Shown here: positions 56,318 through 64,000 of the stretch, one piece after another
Numbering within the stretch: position 1 is the stretch's first letter
How the letters are laid out: each line of letters begins with the position of its first letter
Assembly: GCA_026214975.1 (NCBI GenBank)
Contig: CM047807.1
Span: forward strand, 63,963,824-64,027,823
Reading direction: 5' to 3'
Length of the DNA stretch: 64,000 nucleotides
Origin: Gentiana macrophylla
Taxonomy: Eukaryota; Streptophyta; Magnoliopsida; Gentianales; Gentianaceae
Position numbers and translations under genes: made by a program
The notes under the pieces: model-generated
What the model saw: the letters and a program-made list of their open reading frames with translations, nothing else
What the model was told of the DNA's origin: nothing
Databases searched by the model: none

Positions 56318-59300
56318 TCACTTATCAAACTGTTCAGCAGCTTCTTTTATAGCATTGTAAACTAGACTGAATTTGAAATGGTTGAAATTACCCAAATTAG
56401 CCCGGAGGTGACCATGCTGTATTTTCCAAAGAACTTTTGTTAAACAATATAGTGAATCTCAACACACTCATCTTTAATTCATCATCAGGTGTAGAGTTTT
56501 CAAGTACTTCCCTGACAATTTCTAAATCAACATTACAGGCATCTTCTTTAGTTTCATCCGGTGTACCATCTTCTTCCCAATTGTTTAGCTTCCTCGAGTA
56601 ATGTAGATGAACTTTATTTATTGTAAGAAAATTTTCCAAGGCTTGTTCTCTGGTTTCATTTTCTTTTACTGATAGATTCTTAAAAGTGTTGTAAAGATGT
56701 GGATTTAGTGCCAATTTTTTCTTGGTCGGTTCTGAGAATTTGACTCTCAGTTTCATTTCTTCGTCATCAAAGTCAGCTCTAGCTTTCTTCAGTTTAGTGA
56801 GTTTTTGATCTATTTCTCTCAGTACTCCTGTCATAGATTCAGCATTGACTTTCAAGACATCCAAACTTTCCCCCTTTTTGGCATCATCCTTCTGAATCAA
56901 AATCTAAATTAAGTGATTAAGGTGTTGTTGATTAGATACAAAAATGGTCTACGCTACCACTGAGTCCTTTAAGGTATTTTCTACTAGCAGTAGTCTATTG
57001 TGAACATCATCGGCAAGGTTTTCAAGTCAATCCTTAGTCTCAATTTTCCTTTCTTCAAACTCAATAGTTGTTTTCCAGATTTCACTTAAAGTCTCGTGAC
57101 AGTTGTTCTTGACATATTCCATTTTCTGCATCATTAACTTTCTTTCTGACTTGTTCTCATCCATAGAGTTCACCACTTTATAAAAAAAGCTTAGATCCTC
57201 CTTCAGAAACTTGACAAGTTCATTGTAGTTGTACTTGATAAACTCAACTTGTGTAGGCACATCTTTATTCACTGGTTTGCCTTTAGCATTCTTTGTCTTA
57301 GAAATGTTCTCATGTTTCCATCGCTGACTTATTTCCAACATTGTCAGTTTCTAGAACATCTTCAGTTTTGAGCTTCTTGGTCACTTCTCCTTTGAGTGGA
57401 GTGGATACAACATTTTCTAGTTGTTCTTTATATTCTTCAAATTTTCTGAGCTCCTCAGATTGCTTCCTTACTTATTTTAAGGTTGAACTATCCATGACTT
57501 TGAGTGGTGATAATTTCACACCTAACTCATCATCAGTTTCTGCTTTTTCAATTTCTCCTGTTTGATCAGCTGCATCTTTGGCTATCTCAAGAACTCCTTT
57601 ATCAGTAGGTGATTCATATCCTTTTGGTTATGGTTCACCTTTCTTTTTGGATTCTAATTGAGTTTCTAAATCTGATAAAGTTGAATCATCAGTTTCTTCT
57701 GAGTTATCTTCACTATTTGATTCATCAGCTCTAGCTAAATTCCATGTCTATAGAGATGCAAGAATCCCTTTTGTTGATTTGGATCACCATGTGAATCATC
57801 ATCATCATTATCCTCATCATCCTTTTTGTTTGAACTTGAAGGTCCGATTCCTGTTAGTTTCATCCAATGTCCGCTTCTAATCGCCGAGTATCAAGTGCTT
57901 AGAAAATCACATGCATCAAATAACTGTCATAGGTGAGTGATGTGGTAATGTCCAAAAACCCATGGTTCCTCGGCTTCCACAAATTCTCTTTTTTCCTCCT
58001 GATATTTGATTGAGCTAAATTTCCAAAGATGATAGGCATCTAGCCTTCTACAATAAACATCAATCAGTTTAGCAACATCTGGTGGAGAAACATGTTTTGA
58101 TAATGAACTTGGAGTCTTTGGAGTTGTACTGACTTCAGTTTCTCTGGGTGCTTCTATTTCAGGTATAAGACGGGGTTCAGTTGTAGCGGCAACTGGGTCA
58201 ACAACTTTCTTTGTTTCAGTTTTGCTAGTTCCCTCGTCAACAATTACTGAAATGTCCGTTTTATCTGTTCCAGTTTCTTCGTCCACTACAGGTTCAACAG
58301 CCGTTCCTTCATCAATTTTTTCAAGAGTCTCTTTTTCTGCAAACAATTTTTCTTGATTTACTTATTCAACAAGGTCATCCAGTGTTCTGACTTGTTGTTG
58401 ATCTCTATTTTCAGACTGAGATGCCTTAATTTTCTTGATAGAGTCCTCACAAGCTATCCTGGATGCTGATTTCTTGGTGTCGACATAAATTTATCTAGAA
58501 GATTTAGCATCCCAACAATCTCTGAAGTGATTTGCTCATCCACACTCTCAATTGGTTCTTCATCCATTACAGTTTCCAGAGCTGGTTACCCCTGAGTGTT
58601 AGCCTCAGTTTCTTCTAGAATATTTTCATCTGAATCTTTTGTGATAGTAACTTCTTATGGTTTGGTGGGGGTTTCTTCATCAATTTTAGCATTTTGGATT
58701 GATCGGCTTTCAGTGTCTGATGACAAGGATTTCTTGGGTGAAACTTCTTTTCTTTTCTGAACTGATTCAGAGGTTTTAGTTTCTTCAAATTCTTCCAGCT
58801 TTCTTCTTTTCTCTTTAAGTTTCACAACTTCTTCCATTGCCTCTTTACCTGTAAGAATTTTCTTGGAAGTTCTCTTCTTCTTTTTCTTTTGTTCAGCCTC
58901 CGATGTGTCAGCTTTCCTTTTGTCTGACTTCTTCTTCTCAGCTTCGACCGCAATTTTTCCCTTCACTATTGCAGTTAAATCTCTTTTGGAAATCTCAAAG
59001 TGATTGAGAATTCTTTGAACTAGCAGAGCAAGAGACTTATTGTGATAAATCTACTTTTCTTCACATCAGTTTTCTTCTTGGGCTTCTCCTATTCAAGCTG
59101 TCCTGCTAAATGGTCCAGAAAGTAACTCTGCCAATTGAACTTTTCTTCAAACCAGATCATATTAAGTAGATCTAACTTGGTTCTAGATATGTTGAAGAAA
59201 TTTCCTGCATTCCCAATGACACATTTGGCTAACATTTCTGTTAAATAGCCAAACTCTTGTTTTAGTAATCCAAGCTTCCCCTTCAAGAATACTTCTGTAT

Positions 59301-59641
59301 TTTCATTGCTTGCAATTACATTCCATAGCTTCTCTCTATTTTCTAGATTTTTTAAAGCCAAAGATATATAGCAAGATATTTTCAGTAACTTTTATTTTGT
59401 TTTGATTTACGGTAGTGATGTAGGTATACACATCTTCTTCAATTGTAATTGCTCAATTGTCATGGAAATCACATATGCTTTCCAAGCATACACTATCCCG
59501 AGCAATGTTGAACACTTCTTCAAGACCATTGATTTTTCTAATTTTCTCTACAATTTGCTTGACCAGGTATGAATTTCCATACTTTTGGGTGTATTGATAA
59601 ATTGAAATGATCAATCTAGGTTCTACTCTTGGTTCAGACAT
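56318..59641 (-). pseudogene. SIRE4 env-like third ORF (longest copy, broken)
   Basis: The minus strand begins at ATG 59641 (MSEPRVEPR...) and ends at the TGA 56320-56318, about 1108 codons. The parts in order are: RKINGLEEVFN (aligned to SIRE1 RRVAGLENVIN); FNWQSYFLDHLAG (SIRE1 FDWAGFF); a Lys/Glu-rich stretch with basic clusters (58966-58655); acidic Thr/Val/Pro-rich stretches (58350-57600); VPTQVEFIKYNY and coiled coil (57341-57027); then NETREQALENFL and a C-terminus close to SIRE3. Stops and shifts at about 59456, 59089, 58982, 58655, 57927, 57480, 57027 and 56397 break it. No signal peptide or membrane span is seen, so an envelope role is not supported by sequence. Confidence 0.72.
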
Positions 59642-60109
59642 AATTTCTGATGAAAAGTTTACTTGAATATTTTGAAAGTGGAGACAATTTTATGGAGGAC
59701 TGATGAACTCATTATCATAAAGATTTTTTACGAGAGATGAGAATTGTATTTATAGATCGAGGGCAGTTGAGCAGTTGACTGAAAATGAATAGGTTGAACG
59801 TCTTGTCATAAATCATGTCATTGTTTTGTGATACAAAAAAGGTGGTAAGTAGTGGAGATCAACGGTTAAAATCAATGTAGGTTACGCCTTTAATGACACC
59901 CGTAGCTTGTAACGTTTAACACGTTTAATACAAGGTATCTCCATCTATAGATATCCAGCTTTGAGCTTATCCAAATGTGAGTCAGTCTTCAGTTTGTATC
60001 TTGTAGGTCAGTTTGTCCTTGAGCAGTCAGTTTTATCACCTCAGTTGTGAAAAAGGACTTCATGACTCAATTTTTTAAGAGGTCAGCTTTGACACTTCCT
60101 CAAAAATAA
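59642..60109 (-). other. SIRE4 leader of env-like ORF
   Basis: Noncoding. On the minus strand a good TATA box (CTATAAATA, complement of about 59747-59755) lies about 106 bp before the ATG, followed by a TC-rich leader. The 64-bp spacer element of SIRE1/SIRE2 is not recognisable here. Confidence 0.6.
59747..59754 (-). promoter_or_regulatory. TATA-like site upstream of env-like ORF
   Basis: TATAAATA on the minus strand is the same octamer as the LTR TATA boxes of this family. It lies 106 bp from the env-like ATG. SIRE1 has the weaker TATACTTA at the matching place (2512-2519). Confidence 0.5.
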
Positions 60110-61347
60110 TTTTTCCTCTGGTAAAACAAATTATGATTTCTTTGGTACACATACATGTTTGGGTCCTCTATAGTTAGTCTTTGTATTAACTCTTAAACCA
60201 TGTGATGATGGTTTTTTTCACTAAATTAATCCCTTCTTCAAACATTTTATGTACTGAACTCATTTCTCTCATATATCTTTACTGAATTTTTTGACTTACT
60301 AGGATTCCAGTCAGATCTATAAGATTTCACATAATTATGCTGTTTTGACTTAGCAGTCGTATCCTTGTGAAATTTGTGAAACTAAGTTGATCTGACAGTG
60401 GTATTTGGAACATTTCAGTCTTCATCAATAGGAATGAATCTTCCTTTCCCCCTGAATCTCGTATCCTTTAATTGAAAATCATTCAATGGTCTTTTAGACT
60501 TGAATGGTCTGTTGACTGATTCTGGATCAGCTCTGCCATTTTAGAGTTCTGAGTTTTTCTATAGGATCCGTAAGATTTTTGTCTGCCAAAAACTAATCAT
60601 ACAGAATTTTCAGTTTAGAAATAACCCTTTGCTAAGTCTTTTTCAATTCTAATATTTTCATCAGCTTTCTGAGTTCTAGACTTTTGTGTAGACACAAACT
60701 TAGGTGCAACTGAACTTGGTCCTGTCTTAGAATTATGTTGATCGTCAAGCCCTAAGCCTTATCTGTCACTATATAGCTTTCTTGGTTTGAACTGAATTTT
60801 AGAGGTTGGATCGACTGATGATTCAATAATATTTATTACTTCTATGATATCATTAGTGGAGCTAACTTCTTGAGTTCTACCTTCAGACCTGATAAATTTG
60901 ATTTCAGCATTCAATCTTAGAACTTCAGTTTTTAGTGAATCTCTTTCTTTCTTGACATTCTTATAGTACTTTTGAATTTCCTCTAATTCCATAAGAGTAT
61001 GTCAAGAGTTTCATTAAACTATGAATTTTCTTGATTGTTCATGGCATTGTAACAGTTGAGTGTAAAAGAACTTACCTCACTGGATTTGTTTAGTGTATTT
61101 TCATAACTGGTTTCAGCACATTCTTCAATAGTTTTCATTTGTTTGGCTCATTGTCTTGTTTAGCTTGATTAGTTTCAAACAAAATGATTTCTTCATCATT
61201 TTTTGTGTGATTTCCTACTGCATAACTTGATGGTAAAACCTCTGTTTTCTCTGATGAGTCTGATTTCAATGTGATCTTCATTAAATGATTCAAATAGTTT
61301 TTCTTCAGTATCAGCAACAAACGCCTACAATTTTTTCTTGTAATCAT
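60110..61347 (-). pseudogene. gag: SIRE4 gag C-terminal region (broken)
   Basis: Minus-strand pieces at 61347-61135 (EDHIEI-like and SSEKTEVLPSSYAVGN), 61100-60990, and 60992-60759 (MELEEIQKYYKNVKKERDSL, coiled coil), then a Ser/Lys-rich tail to GPKHVCVPKKS near 60160. The last phrase resembles the GPKxxWVPK end of Sirevirus gag. The zinc knuckle and capsid are not seen. Assignment is by composition, order and this end motif. Confidence 0.5.
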
Positions 61348-61539
61348 CTAATCTAAAAAATGAACAGTTGGGTACGATTCTAAAGTGATTTTGTGAGTCA
61401 ATGATGCAAGTTTGAAAAACTTTTGAAAAACATAAAACCCAAAAACCGATTTAAAGATCGGCAAAGGATTTCTTCGGAACAGAAGAACTTCTTCGATATC
61501 AATTGTTGAATTCGTATCGAAACTAACTGTGTGGCGGTT

Positions 61540-63625
61540 ACTTCTGAAAAGGAGTTGACAGTGATTAAAATCAGATTTGATAGAGGCACACACTTTTTGA
61601 ATCAAGTTATCAGGAGTTATTGTGCAGAAAAGGCGTACAACATCAACTGGTTGCTGGAAGAACTCCATAACACAATGGAGTTGCTAAAAGAAGAAGCGGA
61701 ACCATAAAAAAAGCTGCCAGAACAATGATTGTAGAAGCAAGCATGTCAAAAGGATAATGAACAGAGGCTGTCACCACTGCTTGCTACACCCAAACAGGTC
61801 TCTTATAAACAAAGCGAGTAGAAAGACACCATATGAGCTGTGCAATGGCAAAAAACCCAAAATTTCTCATCTTCACTTCTTTGGAAGCAAGTGGTTCATT
61901 CACAACAATGGAAAAGATCGACTGAAGACGTTTCATGCAAAAGTAGATGAAGGAATTTTCTTGGGATATTCAGACATGAGCAAGGCATTCTGGATCCTAA
62001 ACAAAAGAACATTATCTATTGAAGAATATGTTCAGGTTGTCTTTGTTGAACCCAACTTCACCACTGATCTACCTAATCAGGAAGAAGATCCAACAGCTGA
62101 TGATCCAATCTATGTGGACATTGAAGTCAGACAACTCAATTCAACTGATGCGTAAGATTTTAATCCCACAATTGAGCAAAATACAACTCCAAAAGAAATA
62201 CGTATGCATCATTCGCTGAACCAAATATGAATTGGTTAAAAGACCATTCAGCCGAACAAGTTCTTGGTAATCCAAACATTGTTGTCAGAACCATAAGACA
62301 TCTGAAAACCATGCTATCTTTTTTTCTATCAGATATGGAACGCAAAACTACAGAAGATGCATACAAAGATGCTAATTGTATAATGGCTATGCAAGAGGAG
62401 TATAATGAATTTGAGAGAAATCAAGTATGAGAACTCACAAACAGGCCAGACCACTCAAATAACATTGGAACTATGTGGGTCTACCTAAACAAGATGGATG
62501 AAAATGGAGTCATAATTACAAACAAAGCCAGACTAGTTGCTAAAGGCTATTCTCAATCTGAAGGCATTGACTTTGACGAGACATATGCACCAGTTGCAAG
62601 ACTTGAAGGTATCAGATTATTCTTAGCATATGCTGCTCATCAGAACTTCAAAGCATATCAAATGGATGTCAAATCAGCTTTTCTCAATGGACTACTTGAA
62701 GAAGTTTATGTATAACAACCACCTGGATTTGAGATTAAAGGACAAGAGGATAAAGTTTACAAGCTCAACAAAACCTTATATGGTCAGAAACAAGCACCCA
62801 GAGCTTGGTATGAAACTTTATCAAGATTTCTTTTGGAAAATGGATTCAAGAAAGGAACATTAGACAATACGTTGTTGAAAATCCAACATGAAGATTTCAC
62901 ACTCTATGTATAGATCTATGTAGATTACATCATCTTTGGATGTCAGAACTCCAAGCTATGTGAAAAGTTTGCCAATTTGATGAAGGGAAAATTCCATATA
63001 AGAATGATAGGAGAACACAATTATTTTCATGTGCTTCAAGTTAAACAATTGGAAAATAGGATCTTCATCAACCAAGGCAAGTACATCAAAGATCCTATCA
63101 AAGAGTATGGAATGGAATCAAGTGCTAAAGCTGCAACTCCTATGTCAGCAACCCTACACTTAGACAAAGACATCACCGGAAAAAGTGTGGACCAACTCAA
63201 ACATAGAGGTCTAATAGGCTCATTGTTATGTCTAACTGCTAGCAGACCAGACATATCATTTGCGGTAGGAGTATGTGCAAGATTTCAATCAGATCGAAAG
63301 GAAAGTCATCTAGCTGTTGCAAAGAGAATGCTGAAATATTTCAAAGATACAGTTGACTTAGGATTATTTTATACAAAAGAGTGAGGCTTTATTTTGGTTA
63401 GATCCACAGATTCAGACTATGCAGGTTGCAAAGTGGACTGAAAGAGTACATCTGGTACATGCCAAATTCTAGGGATCAGACTAGTATCATGGTTTAGCAA
63501 AAAACAGACATCCATAGCAACATCCACAACTGAAGCAAAATATGTAGCTATTGGAAGTTGTTGTGCACAAGTTTTATGGATAAGACAACAACTTAGATAT
63601 TATGGCATTCAAGAAAAAGGGATCT
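61540..63625 (+). pseudogene. pol: SIRE5 pol: integrase, RT, RNase H (broken)
   Basis: Integrase core pieces KIRFDRGTHFLNQ (about 61564-61602) and HNGVAKRRSGTIKKAARTMI (61657-61730), with a TAA where CAA of PQHNG is expected. C-terminal YELCNGKKPKISHLHFFGS (61830-61888) leads to the reading end at 62153-62155. [49 protein letters not shown] and [10 protein letters not shown]. The YVDD motif reads YVDYI near 62918-62932, so the second catalytic Asp is Tyr. RNase H: DSDYAGCKVD and STTEAKYVAIGSC. Stops at about 62428, 62713, 62912, 63382 and 63438. The pol is closest to SIRE1. The 3' end is cut at 63626. Confidence 0.87.
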
Positions 63626-64000
63626 CTAGGGCTGAGCAAAATAACCAGTAAACCAATCCAACCCATAAACCGATCCAAACAAATCTGAATTAACCAAACC
63701 AATAACAAACCAAATGAATTGGTTATGTTTGGAACCAAACCAAATTTCATTGGATTGGTTTCGGATATTTTTCATTATACCCAATCCAATCCAAATTTTT
63801 TATACATTAATTATATATATTGTACCCATTACCCAACCGACCCAATATAACCCAATTTTATTCATTATAACCCATTATATAACAATCTTAGACTCTCAGC
63901 GCACTTAGCCCAATAGTAGAGATTAGTTCAGCCTTTAGCTCGTTTCATGTAAATATTTAAATCAGTAAATGCATGTGTGTACGCTTGCAACTATGGAGGA
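63626..64000 (+). mobile_element. Probable hAT-type transposon end
   Basis: RNase H coding stops at gggatctc, and the next bases are TAGGGCTGAGCAAAATAACC. Short motifs AACCAA, CCAATCC and TTGGTT follow, repeated in both orientations (63640-63860). This resembles hAT ends, whose termini often read YAGGGxTGxxCAAA and carry such subterminal repeats. The other end and the 8-bp duplication lie outside the window. Confidence 0.45.

Larger units (their letters stand above)
54365..61400 (-). mobile_element. SIRE4: Sirevirus-like element lacking pol
   Basis: On the minus strand, from right to left: gag C-terminal region (61347 to about 60110), leader, long env-like ORF (59641-56318), polypurine tract and a full 3' LTR (56128-54365). 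Protease, integrase, RT and RNase H are absent between gag and the env-like leader. The right end meets SIRE5 integrase on the opposite strand somewhere in 61350-61540. Confidence 0.75.

Noticed and set aside
57341..57565. Plus-strand Ser-rich reading
   Set aside because: Shadow of the Glu/Lys-rich SIRE4 env-like ORF on the minus strand.
61348..61668. 106-codon minus-strand reading
   Set aside because: The plus strand here carries clear copia integrase motifs (KIRFDRGTHF, HNGVAKRRS), so most of this reading is a shadow. Only its left end may belong to SIRE4 gag.

Overview
This window is plant (angiosperm) nuclear repeat DNA. It consists almost wholly of nested, decayed LTR retrotransposons. 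There is no convincing host gene, rRNA or functional tRNA gene. The plant assignment rests on the families present: Sirevirus-like Ty1/copia with an env-like third ORF, an Athila-like Ty3/gypsy element with a tRNA-Asp type primer site, a chromovirus-like gypsy derivative, Tat-like gypsy remains and a probable hAT end. I name the Sirevirus copies SIRE1 to SIRE5 and the large non-autonomous copies LARD1 and LARD2. These names are mine.

Layout. 1-8193: 3' part of SIRE1 (+), with pol, spacer, env-like region and 3' LTR, inserted in the 5' LTR of LARD1. 8194-30470: LARD1 (+), split at 13530-28958 by an Athila-like element. That element is itself split at 17149-23128 by a chromovirus-like element, which keeps a perfect 5-bp target duplication (aatac). 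30471-about 35480: SIRE2 (-), with 3' LTR, env-like region, spacer and pol. About 35485-37038 and 46056-46095: SIRE3 (-), whose env-like region is split by LARD2 (37039-46055), a copy with both LTRs. About 46096-48919: a non-Sirevirus copia (+). 48920-50326: LTR fragments of the LARD and Sirevirus families. 50327-about 52918: Tat-like gypsy 3' end with an antisense ORF, 59-bp tandem repeats and an LTR. 53040-53345: copia RNase H relic (-). 53346-54364: unassigned. 54365-about 61400: SIRE4 (-), with LTR, a long env-like region and a gag tail but no pol. About 61540-63625: SIRE5 pol (+), cut at 63626 by a probable hAT terminus.

All coding regions carry stops and frameshifts, so every coding feature is called a pseudogene. 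Many stops look like C-to-T changes at CAG, CAA or CGA codons, as expected of methylated DNA.

The most interesting signals lie outside the standard domains. They are an inverted repeat bracketing the polypurine tract in four Sirevirus copies with paired changes; a 64-bp element just after the pol stop, shared by SIRE1 and SIRE2; a TATA-like site about 90-110 bp upstream of the env-like start; an antisense ORF with its own TATA-like site in the Tat-like remnant; and two collinear, equally decayed LARD copies that must have moved with proteins supplied by other elements.
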